Assembly: GCA_946886365.1 (NCBI GenBank)
Contig: CAMPIM010000109.1
Coordinates: 1 to 11,147, forward strand
Source: an uncultured Novosphingobium sp.
GTDB lineage: Bacteria > Pseudomonadota > Alphaproteobacteria > Sphingomonadales > Sphingomonadaceae
Reading direction: 5' to 3'
DNA length: 11,147 bases
Below, piece after piece: positions 1 to 7,875 of the stretch. Every line of letters starts with the position of its first letter. Position 1 is the first letter of the stretch. The notes under the pieces are model-generated. The model was not told the DNA's origin. It saw nothing but the letters and a program-made list of their open reading frames with translations, and did not search any database. The position numbers were made by a program, and so were the translations under genes.

Positions 1-1040
1 TCAACACCGCCATGACCGGCTATCAGGAAGTGATGACCGACCCCAGCTATGCCGGGCAGATCGTCACCTTCACCTTCCCGCATATCGGCAATGTCGGCAC
101 GAACCTGGACGACGTCGAAGCGGACAACCCCTTCGCATTGGGCTGCGTCGTGCGGCAGGACGTGACGGAGCCCAGCAACTTCCGCAACGTCGAACCCTTC
201 GACCAATGGATGAAGGAAAATGGCCGCATTGGCCTGTCCGGCGTCGATACCCGCGCGCTCACCCGCATGATCCGCCTGAAGGGCGCGCCCAACGTCGTCA
301 TCGCCCATGACCCGGAAAGCAATTTCGACCTCGCTGCCCTTGCGCGGAAGGCCGCCAACTGGCCCGGCCTCGAAGGCATGGATCTCGCCATCGAAGTCAC
401 AGGCAAAGAAAGCCGCCTCTGGAAAGACGGCGTGTGGAAGCTCGGCCACGGCTACGGCAAGGATGAAGCGGGGCAGGAACGCCCCCATGTCGTCGCCATC
501 GACTATGGCGCAAAGAACAACATCTTCCGCAACCTCGTAAAGGCAGGCGCCCGCGTTACCGTTCTGCCAGCCACCGCCACCTTCGATCAGGTGATGGAGC
601 AGAACCCCGACGGCGTGTTCCTCTCCAACGGCCCCGGCGATCCGGCCGCGACCGGCGAATATGCCGTCCCCGTGATCCGCAAGGTGCTGGAAGCCGACAA
701 GCCCGTCTTCGGCATTTGTCTGGGCCACCAGATGCTGGCGCTCGCTGCCGGTGCCAAGACCGTCAAGATGCACCAGGGCCACCGCGGCGCCAACCACCCG
801 GTCAAGCGCCTGTCGGACGGTCTGGTAGAGATCACCTCGATGAACCACGGCTTCGCGGTCGACAGCGACACGCTGCCCGCCAATGTGAAGCCGACCCATG
901 TGTCGCTCTTCGACGGCAGCAATTGCGGCATCGAACTGACCGACAAGAAGGCCTTCTCTGTCCAGTATCACCCCGAAGCCTCGCCCGGCCCGCAGGACAG
1001 CTTCTACCTGTTCCAGCGCTTCGTTGAGGGGCTTAAGTGA
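1..1040 (+). CDS. carA: Carbamoyl-phosphate synthase small subunit (glutaminase), 5' partial
   Basis: The small subunit hydrolyses glutamine and passes ammonia to CarB for carbamoyl phosphate synthesis (pyrimidine and arginine pathways, cytoplasm). The reading frame is open from the first base (first full codon at 3-5), and the residues before the first ATG at 12 (N-T-A) continue the conserved CarA N-terminus, so ATG 12 is internal. Compared with about 380-395 residues for the family, roughly 45-50 residues are missing upstream. The N-terminal CPSase small-chain domain is followed by a class I glutamine amidotransferase domain from about base 485. The catalytic Cys is codon 717-719 in GICLGHQ. 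The His and Glu of the triad are at 969-971 and 975-977 (QYHPEASPGP). The TGA stop overlaps the GTG start of the next gene by 3 bases. The promoter lies outside the window. Identification is firm. Confidence 0.97.
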   Translation, partial: NTAMTGYQEVMTDPSYAGQIVTFTFPHIGNVGTNLDDVEADNPFALGCVVRQDVTEPSNFRNVEPFDQWMKENGRIGLSGVDTRALTRMIRLKGAPNVVIAHDPESNFDLAALARKAANWPGLEGMDLAIEVTGKESRLWKDGVWKLGHGYGKDEAGQERPHVVAIDYGAKNNIFRNLVKAGARVTVLPATATFDQVMEQNPDGVFLSNGPGDPAATGEYAVPVIRKVLEADKPVFGICLGHQMLALAAGAKTVKMHQGHRGANHPVKRLSDGLVEITSMNHGFAVDSDTLPANVKPTHVSLFDGSNCGIELTDKKAFSVQYHPEASPGPQDSFYLFQRFVEGLK

Positions 1041-1405
1041 GCCTCAACCTCCCCCCGGTCGACGAAGCCCGCCTTGCGCAGGAGTGGGAGGCGGACAAGG
1101 AAGTCCTCGCCAATCTCGCCGCCAATGGCGACGTGGCGCGTTTGGCGCGTCCGGTCGACGTCAGCTTCAAGGGCAGCGAAAAGGATTTCGAACGCGTCCT
1201 CACCATCGCCAGCCAATTTGGCTTTGTCGAACTGGACCGCGAAGAGGATGAGGATGGCGACCTGTTCCTCTTCCTCGAATGCGAGCAGCCGGTCGATGAA
1301 CAGTCGATCCGTGCGCTGACGAAGAAATGCCTCCAGATCGAAATCCTCTGCGGCGTCGAATATGACGGGTGGGGGTGTGAGGCTCGGACGGGGGGCGTGC
1401 ATTGA
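1037..1405 (+). CDS. rraB: RraB-family protein (putative inhibitor of ribonuclease E)
   Basis: A 122-residue acidic protein that resembles the RraB/YjgD family, whose E. coli member (138 aa) binds RNase E and changes which RNAs it cuts. The clearest mark is VEYDGWG at residues 107-113, which matches the C-terminal VEYDGWG of E. coli RraB. An acidic run (about residues 67-75, EEDEDGD) precedes a predicted beta strand. The start is the GTG at 1037, sharing GTGA with the carA stop. A Shine-Dalgarno GAGGGG at 1026-1031 ends five bases before it. The stop again overlaps the next gene (TTGA, 1402-1405). It is therefore probably translated together with carA. The family call rests on the motif and the size; RNase E inhibition in this organism is inferred. 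Confidence 0.82.
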   Translation: MSLNLPPVDEARLAQEWEADKEVLANLAANGDVARLARPVDVSFKGSEKDFERVLTIASQFGFVELDREEDEDGDLFLFLECEQPVDEQSIRALTKKCLQIEILCGVEYDGWGCEARTGGVH

Positions 1406-1710
1406 TAAACCGGGGTGTAGCCTTTTCGCTGGTAGCAGCAGGCTCTCTCTCGGCTTGCCAGTCGCCTTCGCAGCGTATCGTTAATCTTGCCCAGCATTGC
1501 GGAATAACAAATCTTCGCTTCACGAGCAGCTTCTGGCGACCAGCCATTCGGCTGAGCGAGCGTCATGAATCAGGCATATATTATGGCGCTGAGCCGCCGG
1601 GGTACAACAAAGTCATCGCGCGGCAGTCGCGCATCAAAGATTGCCTGATACCCCGTGCGAAAGCCGAAGGTATTGAAATCGATTATCCTATTACGGTGAT
1701 TATAAACTGA
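1402..1710 (+). CDS. Small putative lipoprotein of unknown function between rraB and carB
   Basis: I do not recognise this 102-residue protein. The N-terminus reads as a lipoprotein signal: Arg at residue 4, a hydrophobic core at about 6-15, then the lipobox LSAC with the acceptor Cys at 19. Gln at +2 (not Asp) would favour outer-membrane sorting by the E. coli Lol rule. The predicted mature part has two more cysteines (33 and 81) that could pair in the periplasm. The TTG start is supported by the TTGA overlap with rraB and by the signal peptide starting at once, but no good Shine-Dalgarno is visible. The stop overlaps the carB ATG by one base (TGATG). The second half is visibly more AT-rich than its neighbours and uses the ATA codon four times, which suggests acquired or fast-evolving DNA. 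It could also be a poorly conserved ORF. Confidence 0.6.
   Translation: MINRGVAFSLVAAGSLSACQSPSQRIVNLAQHCGITNLRFTSSFWRPAIRLSERHESGIYYGAEPPGYNKVIARQSRIKDCLIPRAKAEGIEIDYPITVIIN
1695..1700 (+). promoter_or_regulatory. Shine-Dalgarno site for carB inside the lipoprotein gene
   Basis: GGTGAT, a match to the GGUGAU part of the anti-anti-SD consensus, ends nine bases before the carB ATG at 1710. It lies within the last codons of the preceding gene, so carB can be initiated independently as well as by coupling through the TGATG junction. Confidence 0.6.
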
Positions 1711-4700
1711 TGCCCAAACGCACCGACATCTCCTCCATCCTCATCATCGGCGCTGGCCCGATCATCATCGGCCAGGCTTGCGAGTTCGACTATTCGGGCA
1801 CGCAGGCGGTGAAGGCGCTCAAGGAAGAGGGCTATCGCATCATCCTGGTGAACTCCAACCCGGCCACCATCATGACCGACCCGGAATTTGCCGACGCGAC
1901 CTATGTCGAACCGATCACGCCCGAAATCGTGGCGAAGATCATCGAGAAGGAACGTCCCGACGCGGTGCTGCCGACCATGGGCGGCCAGACCGCGCTCAAC
2001 ACCGCGCTGGCCCTATTCAACGACGGCACGCTGGAGAAGTTCGGCGTCCAGATGATCGGCGCGGATGCCGAAGCCATCGACAAGGCGGAAGACCGGATCA
2101 AGTTCCGCGACGCCATGGACAAGATTGGTCTGGAATCGGCTCGCTCGCGCATCGCCCACACCATGGAAGAGGCGATGGAGGCCCTGGAGTTCACCGGCCT
2201 GCCCGCGATCATCCGCCCCAGCTTCACCATGGGCGGCACCGGCGGCGGCATCGCCTATAATCGCGACGAGTTCATGAACATCGTCCGTGGCGGGCTGGAT
2301 GCGTCCCCGACCACCGAAGTCCTGATCGAGGAATCGCTCCTCGGCTGGAAGGAATATGAGATGGAGGTCGTGCGGGATCGCAACGACAATGCCATCATCA
2401 TCTGCTCGATCGAAAATGTCGATCCGATGGGCGTCCATACCGGCGACTCCATCACCGTCGCGCCCGCGCTGACGCTGACCGACAAGGAATATCAGATCAT
2501 GCGCAACGCGAGCATCGCGGTGCTGCGTGAAATCGGCGTGGAAACAGGCGGTTCGAACGTACAGTTCGCGGTCAATCCGAAGGACGGCCGCCTGATCGTG
2601 ATCGAAATGAACCCGCGCGTCTCCCGCTCGTCGGCGCTTGCGTCGAAGGCGACCGGCTTCCCGATCGCCAAGGTCGCGGCGAAGCTCGCCGTGGGCTACA
2701 CGCTCGACGAGATCGAGAATGACATTACCGGCGCGACCCCGGCATCGTTCGAACCGACCATCGACTATGTCGTGACCAAGATCCCGCGCTTCGCCTTTGA
2801 AAAGTTCAAGGGCAGCGAACCGCTGCTCGGCACCGCGATGAAGTCGGTGGGCGAAGTGATGGCGATCGGCCGCAACATCCATGAATCGATGCAGAAGGCG
2901 CTGCGTGGTCTGGAAACCGGCCTTTGTGGCTTCGATGAGGTCCAGCATCTGGTTGGCGCGCCCAAGGACGATATCGTTGCGGCGCTTGCCTCACCGACGC
3001 CTGACCGTCTGCTCGTCGCCGCGCAAGCCCTGCGCGAAGGGCTAACCGTCGCCGAAATCCACAACATCGCCAAGTTCGATCCGTGGTTTCTGGAGCGGAT
3101 CAAGGAAATCATCGACGCAGAAGCGCAAGTGCTGGCGAACGGCCTGCCGCAGGATGCCGACGGCATGCGCCGCCTGAAGGCGATGGGCTTTTCCGACCAG
3201 CGCCTCGCCCATCTGGCGCTCAAGTCCGCCAATCTGCGCGGCATGGAACGCGGCATCGCACGCGGTTCGGGCTTGATCCACGAAGCGGTCAAGGCCATGA
3301 CCGGAGGCGTCACCGAAGCCGAAGTGCGCAGCCTGCGTCACAAGCTCGGCGTCCGTCCGGTCTTCAAGCGCATCGACACCTGCGCCGCCGAGTTCGAGGC
3401 GAAGACGCCCTACATGTATTCGACCTACGAAGCCCCGCTGTTCGGCGAGGCGGAGAATGAGGCTGGCCCAAGCGACCGCAAGAAGGTCGTGATCCTTGGC
3501 GGCGGACCCAACCGGATCGGGCAGGGGATTGAGTTCGACTATTGCTGCGTCCACGCCTGCTTCGCGCTGTCGGACGCGGGCTATGAGACGATCATGATCA
3601 ACTGCAACCCGGAAACGGTTTCGACCGATTATGACACGTCCGACCGCCTCTATTTCGAGCCGCTGACCGCCGAGGACGTCCTCGAAATCCTGAGCGTCGA
3701 GATGTCGAATGGTACGCTGGCGGGCGTCATCGTCCAGTTCGGCGGCCAGACCCCGCTCAAGCTGGCGCAGGCGCTGGAAGATGCGGGCGTACCCATCCTC
3801 GGCACATCGCCCGACGCGATCGACCTAGCCGAAGACCGCGAGCGTTTCGCCGCCCTCATCGACAAGCTGAAGCTCAAGCAGCCCGCCAACGGCATCGCCC
3901 GCAGCCGTGAGGAGGCGATCGCGGTCGCCAACCGCATCGGCTACCCGGTCCTGATGCGCCCGTCCTACGTCCTCGGCGGCCGCGCCATGGAAATCGTCGA
4001 TGGTCAGGCCCAGCTTGAGGAATATATCGCCACCGCCGTTCAGGTGTCCGGCGACTCCCCGGTCCTCATTGACCAGTATCTGCGCGACGCAACCGAGGTG
4101 GACGTCGACGCGCTCTGCGACGGCGAAGATGTCGTTGTGGCAGGCGTGCTCCAGCATATCGAGGAAGCAGGCGTCCATTCCGGCGATTCCGCCTGTTCCC
4201 TGCCGCCTTACAGCCTTTCCGCTGACATTATCGCCGAAATTGAGCGCCAAACCGACGTTCTCGCACGCGCCTTGTCGGTCCGTGGCCTCATGAACATCCA
4301 GTTCGCGGTAAAGGACAACATTGTTTACCTAATCGAGGTAAACCCCCGCGCCAGCCGCACCGTCCCCTTCGTAGCCAAGGCAATCGGCACCCCCATCGCC
4401 AAAATCGCCAGCCGGGTAATGGCCGGAGAGATGCTTCGCGACCTCCCAAAAATCGACCGCAATTCTATAACTCATATTGCAGTTAAGGAAGCCGTCTTCC
4501 CCTTCGCCCGCTTCCCCGGCGTCGATCCCGTCCTCTCGCCAGAAATGAAAAGCACCGGCGAAGTCATGGGCATCGACAGCAATTTCGCCACCGCCTTCGC
4601 CAAGGCTCAGCTTGGCGCTGGCACCGTCCTGCCAAAGAGCGGCACCGCCTTCGTATCCGTCAAGGACAGCGACAAGCCGGTAGTGCTGCCTGCGGTGCAG

Positions 4701-5045
4701 AAGCTGGCAGGGCTGGGCTTCACCATCGTCGCCACTGGCGGAACTGCGCGCTATCTGGAAGAGCAGGGCATCGCGGTCCAGCCAGTGAACAAGGTGGCGG
4801 AAGGCCGTCCGCACATCGTGGACAAGATCACCGATGGCGACATCGACCTGATATTCAACACGACCGAAGGCTGGCAGTCGCTGAAGGACAGCAAGGCGAT
4901 CCGCACCAGCGCGCTGCGTGCCAAGGTGGCCAGCTTCACCACGGCGGCAGCATCAGTCGCTGCGGCCGATGCGATCGAGGCTCTTCGAGGCCATGCCCTT
5001 GAAGTGCGATCGCTCCAGTCCTATTATCCCGTGTCGCAAGCCTGA
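1710..5045 (+). CDS. carB: Carbamoyl-phosphate synthase large subunit
   Basis: Makes carbamoyl phosphate from bicarbonate, ammonia delivered by CarA, and two ATP. At 1111 residues it is a little longer than E. coli CarB (1073). The two homologous halves are clear. The first begins [19 protein letters not shown] (residues 12-30), with the ATP-grasp glycine loop GGTGGG at 175-180 and the metal/ATP segment [18 protein letters not shown] at about 299-316. An oligomerisation region follows at about 410-560. The second half starts with [18 protein letters not shown] near 595, with [15 protein letters not shown] near 750. The C-terminal MGS-like allosteric domain is at about 985-1111 ([26 protein letters not shown]); in E. 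coli it binds UMP and ornithine. The ATG start overlaps the upstream stop. A stretch at about 4310-4500 has more AT-ending codons than the rest, without any frame break. Confidence 0.98.
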   Translation: MPKRTDISSILIIGAGPIIIGQACEFDYSGTQAVKALKEEGYRIILVNSNPATIMTDPEFADATYVEPITPEIVAKIIEKERPDAVLPTMGGQTALNTALALFNDGTLEKFGVQMIGADAEAIDKAEDRIKFRDAMDKIGLESARSRIAHTMEEAMEALEFTGLPAIIRPSFTMGGTGGGIAYNRDEFMNIVRGGLDASPTTEVLIEESLLGWKEYEMEVVRDRNDNAIIICSIENVDPMGVHTGDSITVAPALTLTDKEYQIMRNASIAVLREIGVETGGSNVQFAVNPKDGRLIVIEMNPRVSRSSALASKATGFPIAKVAAKLAVGYTLDEIENDITGATPASFEPTIDYVVTKIPRFAFEKFKGSEPLLGTAMKSVGEVMAIGRNIHESMQKALRGLETGLCGFDEVQHLVGAPKDDIVAALASPTPDRLLVAAQALREGLTVAEIHNIAKFDPWFLERIKEIIDAEAQVLANGLPQDADGMRRLKAMGFSDQRLAHLALKSANLRGMERGIARGSGLIHEAVKAMTGGVTEAEVRSLRHKLGVRPVFKRIDTCAAEFEAKTPYMYSTYEAPLFGEAENEAGPSDRKKVVILGGGPNRIGQGIEFDYCCVHACFALSDAGYETIMINCNPETVSTDYDTSDRLYFEPLTAEDVLEILSVEMSNGTLAGVIVQFGGQTPLKLAQALEDAGVPILGTSPDAIDLAEDRERFAALIDKLKLKQPANGIARSREEAIAVANRIGYPVLMRPSYVLGGRAMEIVDGQAQLEEYIATAVQVSGDSPVLIDQYLRDATEVDVDALCDGEDVVVAGVLQHIEEAGVHSGDSACSLPPYSLSADIIAEIERQTDVLARALSVRGLMNIQFAVKDNIVYLIEVNPRASRTVPFVAKAIGTPIAKIASRVMAGEMLRDLPKIDRNSITHIAVKEAVFPFARFPGVDPVLSPEMKSTGEVMGIDSNFATAFAKAQLGAGTVLPKSGTAFVSVKDSDKPVVLPAVQKLAGLGFTIVATGGTARYLEEQGIAVQPVNKVAEGRPHIVDKITDGDIDLIFNTTEGWQSLKDSKAIRTSALRAKVASFTTAAASVAAADAIEALRGHALEVRSLQSYYPVSQA

Positions 5046-5071
5046 TCCCCTGCATAAGGAAGCACGCTGCG

Positions 5072-5107
5072 GGTGGCTCCGAGTTGGAGCCGCCAAAGGG
5101 AAGTTTT
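5072..5107 (+). terminator. Possible carB terminator or greA leader hairpin
   Basis: In the 80-base carB-greA gap, GGTGGCTCC (5072-5080) pairs with GGAGCCGCC (5086-5094) over nine base pairs, one of them G-U, with a five-base loop. A TTTT run comes only nine bases after the stem (5104-5107), so it is not a textbook intrinsic terminator. It could end or attenuate carB transcription, or be a structured leader for greA. No convincing greA promoter was found in the gap. Confidence 0.4.
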
Positions 5108-5125
5108 GACGAAGGATTTGCAATA

Positions 5126-5602
5126 ATGGCGACCGTCGAAAAGATGCCGATGCTGCAAATGGGCTATGACAAGCTCAATACGCAGCTCCGCGAATTGAAG
5201 GCCGAACGGCCTTTGATCGTGGACGCCATCGAGGAAGCTCGTGCCCACGGTGACTTGTCCGAAAATGCGGAATATCACGCGGCTAAGGAACGGCAGGGGC
5301 AGGTTGAGGCCACCATCGCCGATCTCGAGGACAAGCTCTCACGCGCCCAGATCATCGACCCCAAATCACTGTCGGGTGACAAAGTCGTGTTCGGCGCGAC
5401 TGTTACGTTGCTGGATGAGGATGAAAAGCCGGTTCGCTATCAGATTGTGGGGCAGGCTGAAGCCGACGCGAAGCTTGGCAGGATCAGCTACAACAGCCCA
5501 TTGGGACGCGCCCTTATCAGTCGTCAGGTCGGGGAGGAAATTGAGGTGTCGGTTCCGGCAGGCGACAAATTCTACCTGATCGACAAGATCGAATTCATCT
5601 AA
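5126..5602 (+). CDS. greA: Transcription elongation factor GreA
   Basis: GreA enters the secondary channel of RNA polymerase and stimulates transcript cleavage, rescuing backtracked complexes. The protein from ATG 5126 is 158 residues, exactly the size of E. coli GreA. The N-terminal coiled-coil domain (about 1-75) carries the tip motif [17 protein letters not shown] with the two key acidic residues Asp43 and Glu46. The C-terminal FKBP-like domain follows, with [21 protein letters not shown] at about 121-141. The start is chosen because AAGGA (5112-5116) lies nine bases upstream; an in-frame TTG at 5084 would add 14 residues with no match to the family and would place coding sequence in a hairpin. 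It lies 80 bases after carB and four bases before the rhomboid gene. Confidence 0.97.
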   Translation: MATVEKMPMLQMGYDKLNTQLRELKAERPLIVDAIEEARAHGDLSENAEYHAAKERQGQVEATIADLEDKLSRAQIIDPKSLSGDKVVFGATVTLLDEDEKPVRYQIVGQAEADAKLGRISYNSPLGRALISRQVGEEIEVSVPAGDKFYLIDKIEFI

Positions 5603-5606
5603 GCCG

Positions 5607-6269
5607 GTGAAACTGCCATCGGGCCGTATGACAAATGGGATCGCGGTGATCACTTTCGCCGCCTTCCTAATATTGTCTCTGACTGGCCAGGTGGACACCG
5701 CCGCCATCCTCGGTGGCTTTATTCCGGCCAGGATTGACGATCCTCAGCTTTTTGCAGGCGTAGTTGCTGTACCTGTGTGGCTGACGCCACTCAGTTGCAC
5801 GCTGATCCATGCGGGCTGGCTGCACATTGGTTTCAACTTGCTGATGCTGGTCTTTTGCGGACGGCAGGTCGAGCAGGTGCTGCAAATGCGCGCGGTCCTG
5901 ATCCTCTATATCGCCGGTGCCTATGGCGCGGCCTTATTGCAATGGGCGGCAGGACCCGCTTCGCCTAGCCCCATGGTTGGCGCAAGCGGCGCCATATCGG
6001 CCATTCTTGCAACCTATGCTCTGCTTTATGGCCAGCGTGCAGTACGGCGGATCGGCCCATTCTCCGCCAACTTTCTGCGCGTGATCTGGCTGGCCGCTGG
6101 CTGGATCATCCTTCAACTTATGATCGGCGTCGCGTCGTTGCGTGGCGGCTTTGGCGATCTTGGTCAAATCGCCATAGCCGCTCACATCGGAGGCTTCCTT
6201 GTAGGCTTGGTGCTGACCCGTCCCTTGCTGCTCTGGCGATTTCGCAAAGGACCCCGGCCAATCGTGTGA
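5607..6269 (+). CDS. Rhomboid-family intramembrane serine protease
   Basis: A 220-residue polytopic membrane protein with the rhomboid catalytic signature. The nucleophile is Ser127 in MVGASGAIS (GxSG). The catalytic His is His193 in AAHIGGFLVG. The HxxxN oxyanion-hole pattern is His73 and Asn77 in WLHIGFNLLML. About six membrane segments can be seen (near 10-28, 50-68, 72-90, 95-115, 123-142, 157-178 and 187-208, some of them short), fitting the six-helix bacterial core. Such enzymes cut membrane-anchored substrates within the bilayer; the substrate here is unknown. The GTG at 5607 starts four bases after greA, so the two are probably co-transcribed. No good Shine-Dalgarno precedes it, and an ATG at 5628 (residue 8) is a possible alternative. 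The stop is four bases from the end of the convergent gene. Confidence 0.93.
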   Translation: MKLPSGRMTNGIAVITFAAFLILSLTGQVDTAAILGGFIPARIDDPQLFAGVVAVPVWLTPLSCTLIHAGWLHIGFNLLMLVFCGRQVEQVLQMRAVLILYIAGAYGAALLQWAAGPASPSPMVGASGAISAILATYALLYGQRAVRRIGPFSANFLRVIWLAAGWIILQLMIGVASLRGGFGDLGQIAIAAHIGGFLVGLVLTRPLLLWRFRKGPRPIV

Positions 6270-6273
6270 TGGT

Positions 6274-6495
6274 TCAGGCTGGCGGCAAATCCGGTTCCAG
6301 CAGGCGATGCAGGTGCACGATCACATAACGCATTTCGGCGTCATCAACGGTTCGTTGTGCAGCACCTCGCCACGCATTCTCAGCGGATGCATAGTCAGGA
6401 AAGACGCCCACCACATCAATTGAGTTCAAATCTTCAAATTCCAGCGTCTGAGGATCCTTGACGCGTCCGCCCATAACGAGGTGGAGTTTGCTCAT
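6274..6495 (-). CDS. DUF4170 domain-containing small protein
   Basis: A 73-residue soluble protein of unknown function. The opening KLHLVMGGRVKDPQTLEF, the middle DVVGVFPDYASAENAWRGAAQ and the ending MRYVIVHLHRLLEP match what I recall of the DUF4170 family common in alphaproteobacteria. No membrane segment or catalytic motif can be named. The ATG at 6495 is the only sensible start. The nearest Shine-Dalgarno-like sequence, AAGGGAG, ends about 12 bases upstream and partly lies in a predicted stem (see the hairpin at 6511-6558). It follows the four-gene membrane cluster on the same strand after 102 bases and is convergent with the rhomboid gene (four-base gap). It may be read from its own promoter or by read-through. 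Confidence 0.88.
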   Translation of the reverse strand: MSKLHLVMGGRVKDPQTLEFEDLNSIDVVGVFPDYASAENAWRGAAQRTVDDAEMRYVIVHLHRLLEPDLPPA

Positions 6496-6510
6496 AATGT
6501 AATCTGTCTC

Positions 6511-6558
6511 CCTTGGAAGGAGGGGTCACCTTAGCAACGGCTCCACTCCTGTCCAAGG
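6511..6558 (-). promoter_or_regulatory. Leader hairpin overlapping the DUF4170 Shine-Dalgarno
   Basis: On the plus strand CCTTGGAAGGAG (6511-6522) is complementary to CTCCTGTCCAAGG (6546-6558), giving 12 base pairs with a single bulged G and a 23-base loop. On the minus strand this falls 16-63 bases before the ATG of the DUF4170 gene. The end of the 3' arm (AAGG) forms the first half of the only Shine-Dalgarno-like sequence, so folding could limit ribosome access. A regulatory role is inference. Confidence 0.45.
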
Positions 6559-6566
6559 GTTCGTCA

Positions 6567-6584
6567 CGAAAGCTACAGCTTTCG
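6567..6584 (-). terminator. Short hairpin after the membrane-protein cluster
   Basis: CGAAAGC (6567-6573) pairs with GCTTTCG (6578-6584) around a four-base loop, 14 bases after the stop of the last cluster gene on the minus strand. There is no U-tract on either strand, so it may be a processing or stabilising stem rather than an intrinsic terminator. Confidence 0.35.
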
Positions 6585-6597
6585 AACGTTCCGGCGG

Positions 6598-7185
6598 TCA
6601 GCGTTTCGGCAATCGGGCCTTGAGCGCCTCGCTGACAGTGTCGATTTTGCTGGCGACGAGTGACACAAGGTCATCAGCCATGCGCGAGGCAGTTCCGGCA
6701 ATATCGGCGGAGGCAGCGGCATCGCGAGCGGAAGCAGCGGTCTTGGCGGCGCTATCTTGAGCATTGTGGAGGGCGTCAGTTGCACCGGCCTTGATATTCT
6801 CCGCGCCTTGGGCGGCGGCCGCGCTCGCTGCCATGGCCGCTTCCACGACACGGCTCCCCGCAGTCATGGCAATAGCGGGAAGAGCCTTCATCGCCCTGCG
6901 GCTCTTGGGGAACAGCCAGGCCACGACGGCTCCAGCAGCCACTGCGCCAGCGACGGCGGCGACAGGGTGTTCCTGAACGATCTCATTGGCCCGAGCCGCA
7001 ACCCGCTGAGTGCGATCGCGCACATCGCTATAGGCGCCACCGGCGCGTTTGCGGCCGGTCTGAATCAGCTCAGCGGCATTTTCCCGAGCCTTCTCTGTAG
7101 AATCCCGGAATTTGCCTGTGGCAGTTCCGGCAATGTCGTTCGCTGCGTCGCGCACGCGAGTGATCTGGGCATGAATATCAGCCAT
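6598..7185 (-). CDS. Alanine-rich amphipathic protein with central glycine/alanine membrane helix (DUF883/YqjD-like)
   Basis: A 195-residue protein. Residues 1-70 are a charged, helical region (repeated Arg/Asp/Glu/Ala pattern). Residues 73-92 are a membrane segment rich in Ala and Gly (HPVAAVAGAVAAGAVVAWLF), followed by basic PKSRR as a cytoplasmic stop. Residues 108-190 are a long Ala-rich amphipathic helix ending RLPKR. The Pro-led small-residue membrane helix resembles those of the DUF883/ElaB/YqjD proteins, but it is central rather than terminal. The ATG at 7185 has GGAG eight bases upstream and overlaps the end of the preceding gene by eight bases. It is the last gene of the overlapping set of four. 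A role in envelope stress or ribosome docking is only analogy with YqjD; no enzyme motif is present. Confidence 0.75.
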   Translation of the reverse strand: MADIHAQITRVRDAANDIAGTATGKFRDSTEKARENAAELIQTGRKRAGGAYSDVRDRTQRVAARANEIVQEHPVAAVAGAVAAGAVVAWLFPKSRRAMKALPAIAMTAGSRVVEAAMAASAAAAQGAENIKAGATDALHNAQDSAAKTAASARDAAASADIAGTASRMADDLVSLVASKIDTVSEALKARLPKR

Positions 7186-7501
7186 GGTCAGTCTCCGCTC
7201 TTTCCGGGTTACGGTTAGTAATCCGAACGTATGTCCGTTTGAAAAGTGCCGAAATCGGATTGCGGAAAAGATAGATCAGCAAAGCCGCCCCTGTCGCTCC
7301 AACGGCAATCGGCTGCTCTTGAACCTTGGTCGATACATAGGTGCGACCATTGGTGATCCCTCTTGCCGCCTTCTCCTTGAGGTCCTGCTTCAGCCGTCCC
7401 GGCGCTATGCGAGCCTTCGCCGCGGACAGACTGGAGAGGAAGTGCGCCTTCCGCTGCTCGGCATCAATCGCGGCTTGCCGATATTTTTCGGTTCCATTCA
7501 T
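7178..7501 (-). CDS. One-helix small membrane protein (DUF3618/YqjK-like)
   Basis: A 107-residue protein from ATG 7501. Residues 5-45 form a charged helix with the pattern RKAHFLSSLSAAKARIAPGR, reminiscent of DUF3618 (R..L..TL..L..RLSP). Then QEQPIAVGATGAALLIYLF (61-79) makes one membrane helix, followed by a strongly basic tail (FKRTYVRITNRN). The frame is open further upstream to 7603, but ATG 7501 is chosen because it overlaps the stop of the preceding gene as ATGA (7498-7501) and because the extra residues would be shadow translation of that gene. Its membrane helix resembles those of the first and fourth genes of the cluster. The position after a holin-family gene mirrors yqjK after yqjE in E. 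coli. Function unknown. Confidence 0.72.
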   Translation of the reverse strand: MNGTEKYRQAAIDAEQRKAHFLSSLSAAKARIAPGRLKQDLKEKAARGITNGRTYVSTKVQEQPIAVGATGAALLIYLFRNPISALFKRTYVRITNRNPERAETDHG

Positions 7502-7875
7502 GCCTTGATGGCCCTCCGCATGCGCGAGATCCTGGCCTTTGCGAGTAACATCAATATGGCAGCGATGAGCAACGCCACGCCGAACACCGCCAGGGCCGAC
7601 CAAGCTGCTCCCAGATGGGGGCTAAGCGCCATTACGAGCCCCACCAGAAATGCGACCAGGCCCGCGAAGCTGAGCAGGAAGCCAATAGTTGCGAAAATCG
7701 CAGCATCTCGAACACCGGCACCAGCTATGCCGACGCGCAGCTTCTGCCGCTCGATCTCCGCATCGGCATAGGCCCGACCATCCGTGTACAGCTTGGCGAA
7801 CGTCGCGCGGACGCCGTCCTCCTGCTCATGCCCGGCTTCGGGAGGCTCTGCTATCAGACTAGGTTCGTCGGTCAA
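7498..7875 (-). CDS. Phage-holin-family (PF07332/YqjE-like) membrane protein
   Basis: From the TTG at 7875 this is a 125-residue protein: an acidic start, a helical stretch FAKLYTDGRAYADAEIERQKLRV, two membrane segments separated by a short Ser-Pro-His turn (ALSPHLGAA), and a basic end (KARISRMRRAIKA). This is the layout of PF07332 holin-like proteins, which include E. coli YqjE and in most bacteria are not phage lysis proteins. Two starts compete. TTG 7932 would give 144 residues and a TTGA overlap with the preceding gene, but its Shine-Dalgarno is poor and the added codons run through a GC-rich hairpin. TTG 7875 has GGAGG (7881-7885) five bases upstream and is preferred. The stop overlaps the next ATG (ATGA). 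Family call fairly sure, start uncertain. Confidence 0.82.
   Translation of the reverse strand: MTDEPSLIAEPPEAGHEQEDGVRATFAKLYTDGRAYADAEIERQKLRVGIAGAGVRDAAIFATIGFLLSFAGLVAFLVGLVMALSPHLGAAWSALAVFGVALLIAAILMLLAKARISRMRRAIKA

Noticed and set aside
2013..2948. Long minus-strand open frame (311 codons) opposite carB
   Set aside because: It is an antisense shadow of a strongly conserved high-GC gene. The translation is rich in Arg, His and Asp with no family resemblance.
5084..5125. TTG 5084 as the greA start
   Set aside because: It adds 14 residues not found in GreA and lies in a hairpin. ATG 5126 gives the standard 158 residues with a good ribosome site.
6757..7771. Plus-strand frames opposite the third and fourth cluster genes
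   Set aside because: They conflict with minus-strand genes that have Shine-Dalgarno sites and overlapping start/stop codons, and they show no domain.
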